Origin: Pseudomonas neustonica
GTDB lineage: Bacteria; Pseudomonadota; Gammaproteobacteria; Pseudomonadales; Pseudomonadaceae
Length of the DNA stretch: 64,000 nucleotides
Assembly (NCBI RefSeq): GCF_003797945.1
Contig: NZ_RKKU01000024.1
Location: 1-64,000, forward strand
Direction of reading: 5' to 3'
Shown: one piece after another, positions 32,690 through 41,759 of the stretch
Layout of the letters: each line of letters opens with the position of its first letter
How positions within the stretch are numbered: the first letter of the stretch is position 1
Notes under the pieces: generated by a model
Databases searched by the model: none
Told to the model about the DNA's origin: nothing
The model's input: the letters and a program-made list of their open reading frames with translations, nothing else
Translations under genes and position numbers: made by a program

Positions 32690-33831
32690 GACGTGGCCGC
32701 AAGCGCAAGCACAACCCCCACATCCCGGCACATATCGACCAGGCCGCGCTGCCAAATGGCGTGTACTTCGATCACCGAGGTGAGGGTTGCTGGTATAGGC
32801 TCAGCTTCAATGAAGCCGGCAGACGCACACGCCAGAACATTTGCGGCAGCAAGATCACTCTGTCAGAGCTGCACCGACTGATTGAAGATATTGAGGGCAT
32901 AGACACAGCCAGCCTGGACTACCTCTTTGCCGAGTTCCACGGCAGTGACCAGTTCAAGCAGCTGTCACTCAAAAGCAGAAAGGATTACGAGTATTGCCGC
33001 GACGTGCTGGCGGTATTCCCTACCAAGCTGGATCAGCCCTTGGGCAAGCTAGCCGTGCGGCGCTTCACCGCACCCATGATCCAACGCATCATCGACAAGC
33101 TGGCCGACAGTGGCCCATCAAAAGCAGCGCACTGCTTGCGCTATCTGCGCCGGGTTATGCAGTGGGGCCGTAACCGTGGCTACCTGGACGACAACCCGGC
33201 CAAAGGCTTGGAGGCGCCAAAGGAAAGAAAGCAGCGCCGGTTACCAGACACTCAGGTTATGAACGCTCTGATCCAGCGAGCACAGCAACGCGGCCAGCTT
33301 TCGCGCGGCCAACTGGGCGCCTGCTCGCCTTACCTGTGGATTGTGATGGAACTGAGCTATTTATGCCGGTTGCGCGGGATCGAGACCATCACGCTCACCG
33401 ACGCTAACGAACGGCCGGAAGGCATCCTGACAAACCGACGCAAAGGCAGCAGAGATAATATCGTGGGATGGACTCCGCGCCTACAGAACGCCTGGAACGC
33501 CGCCAAGGCAATACGCGCGCAAACGTGGGAGAAGAGAAAGACCGCCGTGAACCTGCAACCCTCACGCCGGCCGATCATCGTCGGGACCAGCGGCAGGGCT
33601 TTATCAAAATCAGGGCTGGATACAGCCTGGCAACGCTTCATTACTGCAGCAATAGAGGATGGCGTGCTAACACCAGAACAACGCTTTGGCATGCACGACT
33701 TTAAACGGAAGGGAATCACAGACACGAAAGGAACGCGGGCCGACAAGCAGCAAGCCAGCGGGCATAAGGATCAGGCGATGATGGACGTTTACGACTTGAG
33801 TGTGCCGACGGTTAGGCCGTCGGCTGACTAG
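32686..33831 (+). CDS. Prophage tyrosine integrase
   Basis: A 381-residue tyrosine recombinase. An N-terminal arm-binding region (GVYFDHRGEGCWYRLSFNEAGRRTRQNI) and a core-binding domain at about 80-180 are followed by a catalytic domain. It has the first Arg in YLCRLRGIETI, HDFKRKG in place of HxLR, SGHKD, and the nucleophile Tyr in MMDVYDLS. It should integrate and excise this prophage, with the DUF4224 protein as likely partner. It converges on the minus-strand cassette to the right (20-bp overlap). Confidence 0.9.
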   Translation: MRRGRKRKHNPHIPAHIDQAALPNGVYFDHRGEGCWYRLSFNEAGRRTRQNICGSKITLSELHRLIEDIEGIDTASLDYLFAEFHGSDQFKQLSLKSRKDYEYCRDVLAVFPTKLDQPLGKLAVRRFTAPMIQRIIDKLADSGPSKAAHCLRYLRRVMQWGRNRGYLDDNPAKGLEAPKERKQRRLPDTQVMNALIQRAQQRGQLSRGQLGACSPYLWIVMELSYLCRLRGIETITLTDANERPEGILTNRRKGSRDNIVGWTPRLQNAWNAAKAIRAQTWEKRKTAVNLQPSRRPIIVGTSGRALSKSGLDTAWQRFITAAIEDGVLTPEQRFGMHDFKRKGITDTKGTRADKQQASGHKDQAMMDVYDLSVPTVRPSAD

Positions 33832-34435
33832 ACGCGTCAAGGTCTTTTATTGCTTGCGCGACAAACTTCGCGCCCTGGAAGACCTCCCAGAAAAACGATT
33901 TAAGATCTTCTTTGGCAAGCCTGTTCAGCTTTCGGTGTACACAAACATCAGCATGAGAGTGAGCCTCATCGAGAGGTGTTGAAAAAACACTCAGCGTACG
34001 CGGCCCCACAGCGCCCTCTACTTCGCTCTCGGTTCGAGCGTTACGAAGCTCACTAGCCTCGCATGCGACAAACCCAAGGTACACCCGCCTGCGCACACCT
34101 TCACGCATGGCGCGCTTGACACCAAAATCATCAACCTCTGCTCGTGTAGTCATGTCCAAGCGACGAACCGAAAGCCCTTTATTAAAAGCATCTCCGAACG
34201 TAGCAGGCGTACAAGCTAATGACATACGTATATCGGGATCATCTAGCTCAACGTGAGTGGGGTCTTCAATCAGCCGAGCTAAGCTCTCATCGTCGGCCAC
34301 TGCATCAACCTCCTCCAGCTCTGTCGGCAATCCCTCAGCAATCGCAATATCTGCATCAGACAACTGAAGTGCAGCTAGCGCTTTGCACTTTTCCTTGTCA
34401 TCGCTGGTAATTATTGGTCTGACACGCTGTGGCAT
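33812..34435 (-). CDS. Hypothetical protein, third gene of the integrase-adjacent cassette
   Basis: A 207-residue protein of unknown function. The N-terminal half is acidic (DDKEKCKALAALQLSDADIAIAEGLPTELEEVDAVADDESLARLIED) and the centre reads as beta strands (RRRVYLGFVACEASELRNARTESEVEGAV). It is the last of three closely spaced minus-strand genes (12-nt gap to the one upstream). The cassette has lower GC and different codon use from the neighbouring phage genes, typical of cargo inserted beside an integrase. Confidence 0.6.
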   Translation of the reverse strand: MPQRVRPIITSDDKEKCKALAALQLSDADIAIAEGLPTELEEVDAVADDESLARLIEDPTHVELDDPDIRMSLACTPATFGDAFNKGLSVRRLDMTTRAEVDDFGVKRAMREGVRRRVYLGFVACEASELRNARTESEVEGAVGPRTLSVFSTPLDEAHSHADVCVHRKLNRLAKEDLKSFFWEVFQGAKFVAQAIKDLDASSQPTA

Positions 34436-34447
34436 TTGCTGTCTTAG

Positions 34448-35071
34448 TTACAGAGATTCAATAAATGCCCAAGCTTGCTCGAGCTCTTCCGGATGATGCA
34501 GGTTCGCCTCAAAGAGCGTTTTCTGACCGGTTTCTCTGTTGCGGTATACGCATGCCAGCTCGTGACCGCCATAGAATGAAACAGAGAAATACGCCAGACC
34601 GGTATCCCAAAAAAGCCCAGGAATCCCTTCCTCGTCAAGCATTGCACTTACATCAGGGCACCTTTCTACTATAGATCCAAGCATATAAAGGAAAGCATCA
34701 GCTGCTTCAAGACACTCAGAAGTCGGTGCTAGTGCATCATCTCCATCCCACCCGTCAACCAGAGTCCGATAATGCTCCAACGCAGCATACGCGCGAACGC
34801 AGTAATCACGCGAGACCAGCTCTCCATCAGACAAAATGCAAGTGGTCTCAATGGTAGGAGCAACGCTGCTCAATGCGAGAAGGTCCTGAATGTATGTGTC
34901 CAAGCTGGAATCGACAGATCCTACTGCCGAGGAACGGTACTGCCCTGCACCATTAAGACCCGCAAGGGACTGTTTAATCCCGTATTGAACAAAGCTCCAT
35001 ACGCGAGCGCTAATCGCTGATGTGGAAATAGATTGCCCTTGAAAGGGTAGCGGCAAAGCAGTCATGGTCAT
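34448..35071 (-). CDS. Hypothetical protein, second gene of the integrase-adjacent cassette
   Basis: A 207-residue protein of unknown function. The segment CVRAYAALEHYRTLVDGWDGDDALAPTSECLEAADAFL is a pattern I have seen in small proteins of unknown role that accompany accessory cassettes. It is followed by a beta-rich C-terminal half (LFWDTGLAYFSVSFYGGHELACVYRN). Its ATG overlaps the stop of the TIGR04255-like gene by one base. A toxin, antitoxin or defence function is possible but not demonstrated. Confidence 0.6.
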   Translation of the reverse strand: MTMTALPLPFQGQSISTSAISARVWSFVQYGIKQSLAGLNGAGQYRSSAVGSVDSSLDTYIQDLLALSSVAPTIETTCILSDGELVSRDYCVRAYAALEHYRTLVDGWDGDDALAPTSECLEAADAFLYMLGSIVERCPDVSAMLDEEGIPGLFWDTGLAYFSVSFYGGHELACVYRNRETGQKTLFEANLHHPEELEQAWAFIESL

Positions 35072-35853
35072 TAACTCCCTGTTCTCAACCCGATGGCGTT
35101 AAGCATGTTATCTGACAAGATATCTGTAATATGATCTTTATGCACAGATTTTAGACTATATACCAAGCCATCAAGTTCATCCCCCGGTACAAGTGCAACA
35201 CCATGAGTTAGGGTTATGTCGACTTGGCTAAAGTACGAACCGTCAAAAGAATCTGCCATTCTGACGTGATTGATCTTGCCCAGATTGAGCGACTCACGCC
35301 CTTCCAACTCATCAAAAAAACCGTAATGAGAATGCCAATACTTAGACTGCTGTACAGCCCTTTTTGAGAGCAGCTCTGACTGCCCGTTAAACAACTCTGC
35401 AGGCTCCCAGCTTATATCTGGCGACGTAAACTCGTCACGGTACTCTAAAGTCAGCTTTTCAGCTTTAGAGCCAGACACACCAAACGCATTGCGCCCAATG
35501 TCAAGGAAATACTTAGCCTCAGCCCAGAAGGAGTTGAAATCAGTATATTCATTGGTGCAGAAAACAGCACGACTGCCCGCCACCTCGAACCATTTCGCCT
35601 CGGCACCATCGGGCTTCCTGATGAAGTAACGGTATCCCGACTCCTCTTCGTGAAGCCGATCTGAGTTATCCAGTACCGGAAACGGAATATTGAGGCTCCG
35701 GATTACGCGACGCATATTTAGCTTGGAGCGGAAACGTTTGGCCTCCTCCCGTACAAGAGAGAGACCGCCAGCTCCTATCTCACTAGGGAATTCGAGCACC
35801 AAGGCAACAGCCTTAATAGAGTGCACATCATTTACAGGCGTGATCACGATCAA
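35071..35853 (-). CDS. TIGR04255-like hypothetical protein, first gene of the cassette
   Basis: A 260-residue protein with the size and secondary-structure pattern of TIGR04255 family proteins: strand VHSIKAVALVLEFPSEI at the N-terminus, helical KRFRSKLNMRRVIRSLNIPF, then long alternating strands (KLTLEYRDEFTSPDISWEPAELF) and a final helix (HKDHITDILSDNMLNAIGL). The family function is unknown and members are often in accessory loci. This is the first gene of the cassette; its promoter should lie in 35854-35980. The family call is tentative. Confidence 0.55.
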   Translation of the reverse strand: MIVITPVNDVHSIKAVALVLEFPSEIGAGGLSLVREEAKRFRSKLNMRRVIRSLNIPFPVLDNSDRLHEEESGYRYFIRKPDGAEAKWFEVAGSRAVFCTNEYTDFNSFWAEAKYFLDIGRNAFGVSGSKAEKLTLEYRDEFTSPDISWEPAELFNGQSELLSKRAVQQSKYWHSHYGFFDELEGRESLNLGKINHVRMADSFDGSYFSQVDITLTHGVALVPGDELDGLVYSLKSVHKDHITDILSDNMLNAIGLRTGS

Positions 35854-35983
35854 GCGTTCCCTTGGACAGGCAGAATCTACCTACTGACAATTGGTTAGCT
35901 ACTATACCCATGAGCATAGACTCAAGCAATTCTGGCGCCAATAGACCAATCATCAATGTACGTAGATTTGTACGCGGGCTCAC

Positions 35984-36018
35984 AAAAAAGGCCTGCGATC
36001 AGACGCAAGCCTTTGTTT
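35984..36018 (-). terminator. Terminator following the tRNA-Thr remnant
   Basis: On the minus strand AAAGGCTTGCG (36014-36004) pairs with CGCAGGCCTTT (35998-35988) and is followed by a T-run. It lies a few bases 3' of the tRNA remnant, so it is probably the original terminator of the tRNA gene retained with the attachment site. Confidence 0.65.
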
Positions 36019-36022
36019 TTTA

Positions 36023-36072
36023 TGGTGCCGGCACCAAGAGTCGAACTCGGGACCTACTGATTACAAGTCAGT
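36023..36072 (-). other. tRNA-Thr(UGU) 3' fragment, attachment site
   Basis: Read on the minus strand the sequence runs ACTGACTTGTAATCAGT (anticodon stem-loop, anticodon TGT), then TAGGTCCCGAGTTCGACTC (variable and T arm) and ends GCCGGCACCA with encoded CCA. The 5' half of the tRNA (acceptor 5' strand and D arm) is absent; sequence beyond 36072 does not resemble one. Such 3' fragments are left at one end of elements that integrate into tRNA genes. It separates the prophage cassette from the P4-type integrase. Confidence 0.85.
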
Positions 36073-36208
36073 GTTATTGTCACGCAATCAGAGGCTCTTA
36101 AAGACTATAAATCAAACTTTATCTATCTCATCATTTTGTTTATAAAGGATTTATTTTCCGTAAAGCCCAAAACAGGCAATGTATAACCACGAAATAAAAA
36201 TGGTCAAA

Positions 36209-36264
36209 CTCCTACCCGAATCCTACCCGAAACGCTAAACTCCTACCCGAAACCTACCCCAAAA
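36209..36264 (+). repeat. Four CCTACCCGAAA direct repeats before the P4-type integrase
   Basis: CTCCTACCCGAA (36209-36220), TCCTACCCGAAA (36221-36232), CTCCTACCCGAAA (36240-36252) and CCTACCCCAAAA (36253-36264) are in direct orientation, ending 10 bp before the integrase ATG and next to the tRNA fragment. They fit arm-type binding sites for the integrase and may also autoregulate it. Confidence 0.65.
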
Positions 36265-36273
36265 GGATCGGCC

Positions 36274-37704
36274 ATGAGCAGCAATCGCTCTGCATTGAAA
36301 GAACATTTTCTGAAGCGGCTAAAGTACGACCCCGAGAAAGACCGCCAAGAATTCTTCGATCCTCCTCTTTACGGCCAGGGGACTTTCGGCGTACGGGTGA
36401 ACAAAAGATCAATAGCGTACATCCTGCTATACAGCTTTCACGGCAAACCAAGGCGCCTGACCTTGGGTTCCTATCCAAAGATGTCACTGGCGGATGCCCG
36501 AGCCAGATCCAGGCATGCCGCCCAGCTGGTAGAGCAAGGCATCGATCCAGGTCAGAAAAAGACACTTGAACTGTTCGAGTACCGGACGAGCCCTTCCGTC
36601 GCTGATGCCGTGGACACATACCTTGAATGGGCCATGGCCAACAAAAAGTCTTGGAAAGAAGACGAGCGGATGCTCAAGAACGATTTTGTAAAATGCATTG
36701 GAGACATGAAGCTTCAAGACGTTAAGCGCAGGCAGATTTTGGCTCTACTGGATGACAAGGCCAGAACCGCCCCGGTCGCAGCGAATCGCCTGCAAGCTGT
36801 AGTTCGGGCGCTGTTCAATTTCTGCGTAGAGCGCGACATTATCGAAGCCACACCACTGGTGAAGATGAAAAAAATAACGAAAGAAACACCTAGAGAGCGG
36901 GCTCTCAATCAGCACGAATTAGTTTGGTTTTTAAAACGCTTAGCAAATCCATCGATTACCGTAGCCACTCGTTTTGCGTTACTGCTTTCCTTGATGCTTG
37001 CGCAGCGTTCGGGGACTATTGCTGCAATGCGCTGGGTCGACTTGGATTTGAAGCAAGGGATCTGGGACAGGTCCGGCCGCTTTGAGAAAAACAATAATCC
37101 CGTCGCAATCCCCTTGTCCTCCCATGTAATCAAAATCCTGCAACACCTAAAACATCTTCAAACGGTAAAACTTGAAAAGAGCGGCGGTGCCGCAGAACCC
37201 AGCCCTTGGGTTCTGCCTGGCAGAGGTACGTCATCACATCAGACTCAACCTTCTTTAAACCGGGCAATGCGCAGACTTTATGACACGTATGTCGCCGACG
37301 CAGAGCTTGTGAAGTCTGAAGGGCTGCTTCGAATTGCTGAAGGGTATCCAAGGCCTACTGCTCATGACCTGAGGAGAACCGCCACGACTCATATGTCAGG
37401 CCGGGGCCTGGGCAAGAACGTACGCAGCCGAATTCTTAATCACGCGAATCTTAGCGTGGACGCGATCTACGACAGATATGCATATTTCGACGAAAAAGCG
37501 AAGGCTTTGGATGACTGGCACGACCATCTGCTCAGCTTATTCAAAGAGTCATTTGGGCACCGAAATTGGCTAAAAGATTATGGCCGCGAAACAACTCAGG
37601 CTAACAAGATCGAAGCTAAACCGGCAGTGGTCGAATCTGACGCTCCTCGCGCATTTATGATTGGTGGAAAAGAAATCCCGTTGTCAGAGCCTCAGATCGA
37701 ATGA
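36274..37704 (+). CDS. P4-type tyrosine integrase
   Basis: A 476-residue integrase with an arm-type N-terminal domain (FFDPPLYGQGTFGVRVNKRSIAYILLYSFHGKPRRLTLGSYPKMSLADARARS). The SAM-like core-binding domain spans about 110-200. The catalytic domain has the first Arg in LMLAQRSGTIAAMRW, AHDLRRTATTHM (HxxR), ILNHANLS and the nucleophile Tyr in AIYDRYAY. This class serves genomic islands integrated at tRNA 3' ends, consistent with the adjacent tRNA-Thr fragment. It is distinct from the prophage integrase at 32686. Confidence 0.9.
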   Translation: MSSNRSALKEHFLKRLKYDPEKDRQEFFDPPLYGQGTFGVRVNKRSIAYILLYSFHGKPRRLTLGSYPKMSLADARARSRHAAQLVEQGIDPGQKKTLELFEYRTSPSVADAVDTYLEWAMANKKSWKEDERMLKNDFVKCIGDMKLQDVKRRQILALLDDKARTAPVAANRLQAVVRALFNFCVERDIIEATPLVKMKKITKETPRERALNQHELVWFLKRLANPSITVATRFALLLSLMLAQRSGTIAAMRWVDLDLKQGIWDRSGRFEKNNNPVAIPLSSHVIKILQHLKHLQTVKLEKSGGAAEPSPWVLPGRGTSSHQTQPSLNRAMRRLYDTYVADAELVKSEGLLRIAEGYPRPTAHDLRRTATTHMSGRGLGKNVRSRILNHANLSVDAIYDRYAYFDEKAKALDDWHDHLLSLFKESFGHRNWLKDYGRETTQANKIEAKPAVVESDAPRAFMIGGKEIPLSEPQIE

Positions 37705-37798
37705 AGGGTAAATACGCTTAAAGTCCGCTATACATTGCTTTCACCAATATTTCGGAGTTCACTATTGAGCAACCAGGCCTGTGGCAGCATTTTTGATC

Positions 37799-38034
37799 GT
37801 GGCTGTTCATCGAGTTATGGGCCGTACCTGAGCAAACCAGAAACCAAGGCACTGGCCCACGTCAAATGGAAATGGCTGAAGATCTGGTAAAAGCAAAAGG
37901 CTGTATCGGCATCTGGTTTGATACTTTTGATTTTCAGGCTCCCGAGTATTTACCCGAAACAAGGCTTTACTCAACTAGGTCAGCTTGATGAGCTCCCACC
38001 AGGACAAAAGCGGTTTTTTTGAAACGACTGATCT
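37799..38034 (+). pseudogene. GNAT acetyltransferase remnant
   Basis: Translated pieces match the C-terminal half of a GNAT N-acetyltransferase: FIELWAVPEQTRNQGTG, MEMAEDLVKAKGCIGIWFDTFDFQAPEY, then after a frame change KQGFTQLGQLDELPPGQKRFF. At least one frameshift (near 37950) breaks the gene, a short T-run near 38015 may hold another, and the N-terminal half is missing. The rest of 37705-38227 shows no intact gene. Confidence 0.7.
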
Positions 38035-38227
38035 GAGAAGAAGAACCCAAAAGACTACCGTCAGTGACACATAGAGACACATTGAAAAGCCTCTTGTTTG
38101 CTCCCGCCCCTGGAGTTAACGCACGTTATTCAGCTCGCTCTCCACCAGCTCCAACAAAGGCCCCGGACCGAACTCGGTCAGGCAGAGTTTCTACCCTGAA
38201 CTAGGGAGTGCATCGCTGTACTAGCCG

Positions 38228-38968
38228 ATGCATTGCTTTTCGCCGACTGCCTTAGGGTTTGTCTGGTGCATCGCCAAACAACTTGCCGGAACCGGCCCAG
38301 TCCGATGGCGCCACGTCTTCGAAGATGACGTAAATGTACTCGGCCGGAGTAACCGTGTTTTTCACAATACTCTCGGTAATATCAGCAGCAACAGTGGCTT
38401 TTTGCGCGTGCTATTTCCCTTCAAACCAGCTAGCTCGTACGACGGGCATGGTAGATCCTCTTTCACAATGGATAGAAATGAAGAAGGTATCGACCTGATG
38501 ATCAGGTTCGGCGAGCTCAAGGATGTCGGTGGGCTGGTGGCACGCCGTCTGGCGCGGCAACGCTGGGCTATTTGCGCGGCGCCCAGCTACCTGGAACGAT
38601 ATGGGACACCTCAACAGTTGGAAGATCTTGTGCATCACCACTGCATCGTTGGCCATAGGCGTGGCCAGCCGCTGTCCTGGCGCGTGCAACAGCATTCCCA
38701 AACTGTGCGGTTCGCTCCCCCGGTGACCCATCAAATTGGGGATGGCGAGGTAATGATCCTGGCGGCGGTAGCTGGGGCAGGATTGTGTCAGATGCCGCGC
38801 TGTCTGTTCACGGATGACATCAATGCCGGGCTATTGGTAGAGGTACTGGGGGCCTATGAGCCCGAGCCCGTTGAAGTGCACGCGGTATGGCCAAAGGTGT
38901 CTCACCTACGGCCGAAAGTGCGCTACGTAGTGGACGAACTGGTACAGCTTTTTGAGCGTTGGCGTTGA
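38228..38968 (+). pseudogene. LysR-type regulator lacking its DNA-binding domain
   Basis: The open frame codes for 246 residues. From about residue 80 it matches the effector-binding half of a LysR regulator (MDRNEEGIDLMIRFGELKDVGGLVARRLARQRWAICAAPSYLERYG, then VMILAAVAGAGLCQMPRCL). The first 80 residues do not resemble a LysR winged helix, and no upstream frame supplies one. The gene is truncated, probably by the recombination that also broke the GNAT gene next to it. Confidence 0.75.
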
Positions 38969-39045
38969 TCGAGGTCCATCCGAAACCACGCTCTGGTATT
39001 CCCAGCGATCCTGGGAGCTTTTGCGATACAAAAGTCACCTTCAAT

Positions 39046-40221
39046 TCATTCTCTCTCGGCGTAAACGTTCAGCAACACATAGCAGCCGTAGCCTATTACA
39101 ACACCCCAAAGCGCGGACGATAACCCGTAGAGAGACATACCGGAGGCAGTAACCAAAAAAGTAACCAATGACGCTTCACGATCCCGGCCCTCCTCCAGCG
39201 CAGAAAACAGATTGGAAGCAATCGCTCTCAACAATGCCAGACCCGCCAGCACTGCGACAAACGCGGCTGGCAATGACGTGAACAAGCTCACGATGGTCCC
39301 CGCAAACAAGCCGCCGATAAGATAGAAAATACCGTTAAAGACACCTGCGACGTATCTACGCGATAAAGCTTTGTGAGCATCTTCACCAGTGCAGATCGCC
39401 GCCGTGATTGCCGCCACTACGATGGTAATACCCCCAAAAAATGCTATAGGTAGCGATAACAAGCCGGTTACAGCGATTATAGGTTTGGCTTTGACCGGAT
39501 AACCTGCGTTTTGAACGATAGCTATCCCTGGGAGAAATTGACCGGTCAGGCTCACCAGCACCAGAGGAATAGCAAGACTCAGGGTGGCACTCAAGGTCCA
39601 TTCTGGCCGGATAAATTGCGGAACTGCCAAGTTCAAACCAATACCAGAAAGCGATGCGCCCTCCAGCAATATCGCCAGAACCACACCAGTAACCAATAAC
39701 AGTATCAGGGTGTACTTAGGGAATAAGCGCCGAAATACCATATAGGCCACAAGCATACCGATCGCCAACTGCGGCGTGTTCTCAATGGCGACGAACGCCC
39801 CTACTCCAAACTGGAACAGAATGCCTGCCATCATCCCTGCGGCGATGCCTTTGGGTATTGCGCGGACAAACGTATCGAAAGCGCCCGACATGCCGATGAC
39901 TACAATGATGAGTGCTGCCGTAATGTAGGCGCCAATGGCCTCATTCAAAGATAACTCTGGAAACAGCGTAACAAGTAAGGCTGTACCGGGCGCTGACCAA
40001 GCAGTGACTACTGGCGCTTTGAACCAAACGGACAGAATGATCCCGGATATACCCGCGCCTATCGAAATAGCCCAAACCCAGGAGGTCATCATATCCGTGG
40101 ATATACCGGCACTTTCTCCGGCTTGAAAAAAAATCGCAAGCGGCCCTGAGTAGGACACCAACACAGCCAGAAAACCGGCAACCGCTGCGGGCAATGATAA
40201 GTCTTTCAAAAATCTCGACAT
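39046..40221 (-). CDS. benE: Benzoate/H+ symporter BenE
   Basis: A 391-residue inner-membrane transporter with about 11-12 hydrophobic helices, start at MSRFLKDLSLPAAVAGFLAVLVSYSG. Typical BenE segments include WSAPGTALLV, AIPKGIAAGMMAGILFQFG and FFGGITIVVAAITAAICTGEDAH. It takes up benzoate. It is the last gene of the ben cluster, separated from benK by a terminator, so it probably has its own promoter or depends on read-through. Confidence 0.92.
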   Translation of the reverse strand: MSRFLKDLSLPAAVAGFLAVLVSYSGPLAIFFQAGESAGISTDMMTSWVWAISIGAGISGIILSVWFKAPVVTAWSAPGTALLVTLFPELSLNEAIGAYITAALIIVVIGMSGAFDTFVRAIPKGIAAGMMAGILFQFGVGAFVAIENTPQLAIGMLVAYMVFRRLFPKYTLILLLVTGVVLAILLEGASLSGIGLNLAVPQFIRPEWTLSATLSLAIPLVLVSLTGQFLPGIAIVQNAGYPVKAKPIIAVTGLLSLPIAFFGGITIVVAAITAAICTGEDAHKALSRRYVAGVFNGIFYLIGGLFAGTIVSLFTSLPAAFVAVLAGLALLRAIASNLFSALEEGRDREASLVTFLVTASGMSLYGLSSALWGVVIGYGCYVLLNVYAERE

Positions 40222-40253
40222 AACGTTCCGTTGTGACAACATTATTGTTGGTT

Positions 40254-40290
40254 AAAAAAGAGCCCCATGCGCTTACGCGCCGGGGCTAAA
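40254..40290 (-). terminator. Terminator after benK
   Basis: On the minus strand AGCCCC (40287-40282) pairs with GGGGCT (40266-40261) around a GC-rich loop, followed by CTTTTTT. It follows the benK stop and precedes benE. Confidence 0.75.
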
Positions 40291-40340
40291 AGAGGGCTGG
40301 ACGGAGTTGCCAACCCTGGGTCGCATGCAGGATCCGATAT

Positions 40341-41693
40341 CTAGTTACTGCTGACGTCCATACCAGGGAGCTTTGATACCGGCGCTGACTTAGAGTCAAG
40401 TCCACGCCGGCCAACTAGCGCTATGGCCACAGTGGCGATGGCGCCTGGCACTGCAAGTGCGAGGAAATTCATGTGATGCGGCATGGCCGTCGCTAGCAGC
40501 GCACCACCCAGCAACGGGCCAACGATGGCGCCATTGCGGCCGATCCCAGAGGCCCAGCCAAGGCCGGTAGAACGAATGGCGGTTGGGTAGTATTGGGCGA
40601 CGTAGGCATACAAGAGGATCTGCGAACCGATAGTGGTTGCACCGGCGATACCCACCAGCGTGTAGAGGAACCACATCGGACTGTCGTAGCCAAGCATAAC
40701 CAAGGAAGCTGAGGCCATGATAAAAAAGGTTACCAACACCGAACGCAGCGATAGACGATCCGCTAACCAGCCGCCACCAACCGCGCCGACAATTGCTCCG
40801 ACGTTGAGCACCATCAAAAACATAAGGCTTGAGCTCAAAGCATACCCGGCGTTCGACATCAATTTAGGTAGCCAGGATCCGAGGGCGTATACCATTAACA
40901 GGCAGCAAAAAAATGCTATCCAGAACATCACGGTGCTCATTGCGCGGCCGTTGCGAAATAGCTCCAGCACCGGTGCCTTGCTGTCGTTGGTAGGCGGTAC
41001 TTCAAGCACATCATCCTTACGGATGTTCATCAGCGGCGCGATTTGCTGAAGCACATAGCGCGCCTCGTTCTCGCGCCGCTGCGCCATCAGGAAGGCTACG
41101 GACTCAGGTAGGTATTTCAGCATTAAAGGGAGCAGTAGCATCGGCACGCCGGCCAGATAAAACATGATCTGCCAGCCGAAATTAGGCACGATCCAGATAC
41201 CCAGGCCAGCAGATATCATCCCGCCCACGGCGTATCCACTGAACATCAGCGCTACCAGGGTGCTGCGTTTGCGCGCTGGCGAGTATTCGCTCATCAGCGA
41301 CACCACGTTTGGCATAACGCCGCCAATGCCGAGCCCAGCGATAAAGCGCAGCACGCCAAATTGCCAGGGCGTGGTAGCCAGGCCGTTAACCACCGTGGTC
41401 ACACTGAACAGCACTACGCAGCCAATGATAACTTTCTTGCGGCCCACTCGATCCGACAACATACCGAACCCCATAGCGCCGAACATCATGCCAAACAGCG
41501 CACTGCTGCCTAGCAGGCCGGCAACGTAGGGGCTTAGTTGCCACTCGTCCATGAGGATAGGCAGTACCACACCGTAGATCACCAGGTCGTAGCCGTCGAA
41601 GATGATAATCAGGGTGCACCAGAAGAGCACCCTCCAGTGAAAGCGGCTGAATGTGGCGTTATCGATAACGTTGTTTACGTCGATATTTCTCAT
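40341..41693 (-). CDS. benK: Benzoate MFS transporter BenK
   Basis: A 450-residue major facilitator protein of the aromatic acid:H+ symporter family. Twelve helices are visible. The loop 2-3 signature GFGMLSDRVGRKKV and the aromatic-acid signature FDGYDLVIYGVVLP in helix 1 are present. It imports benzoate into the cytoplasm for BenABC. It follows benD after 66 bp in the same direction. Confidence 0.92.
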   Translation of the reverse strand: MRNIDVNNVIDNATFSRFHWRVLFWCTLIIIFDGYDLVIYGVVLPILMDEWQLSPYVAGLLGSSALFGMMFGAMGFGMLSDRVGRKKVIIGCVVLFSVTTVVNGLATTPWQFGVLRFIAGLGIGGVMPNVVSLMSEYSPARKRSTLVALMFSGYAVGGMISAGLGIWIVPNFGWQIMFYLAGVPMLLLPLMLKYLPESVAFLMAQRRENEARYVLQQIAPLMNIRKDDVLEVPPTNDSKAPVLELFRNGRAMSTVMFWIAFFCCLLMVYALGSWLPKLMSNAGYALSSSLMFLMVLNVGAIVGAVGGGWLADRLSLRSVLVTFFIMASASLVMLGYDSPMWFLYTLVGIAGATTIGSQILLYAYVAQYYPTAIRSTGLGWASGIGRNGAIVGPLLGGALLATAMPHHMNFLALAVPGAIATVAIALVGRRGLDSKSAPVSKLPGMDVSSN

Positions 41694-41759
41694 CGGTCTG
41701 TACTCGCCTTATTTGTTTTTGTGCGGGAGTTACCTTCCTGGTTTAAGTGACGAAGCCTG

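Noticed and set aside
36023-36110. Complete tRNA-Thr gene
   Set aside because: Only the anticodon arm, T arm and acceptor 3' strand match; the 5' half is absent, so it is a fragment at an attachment site.
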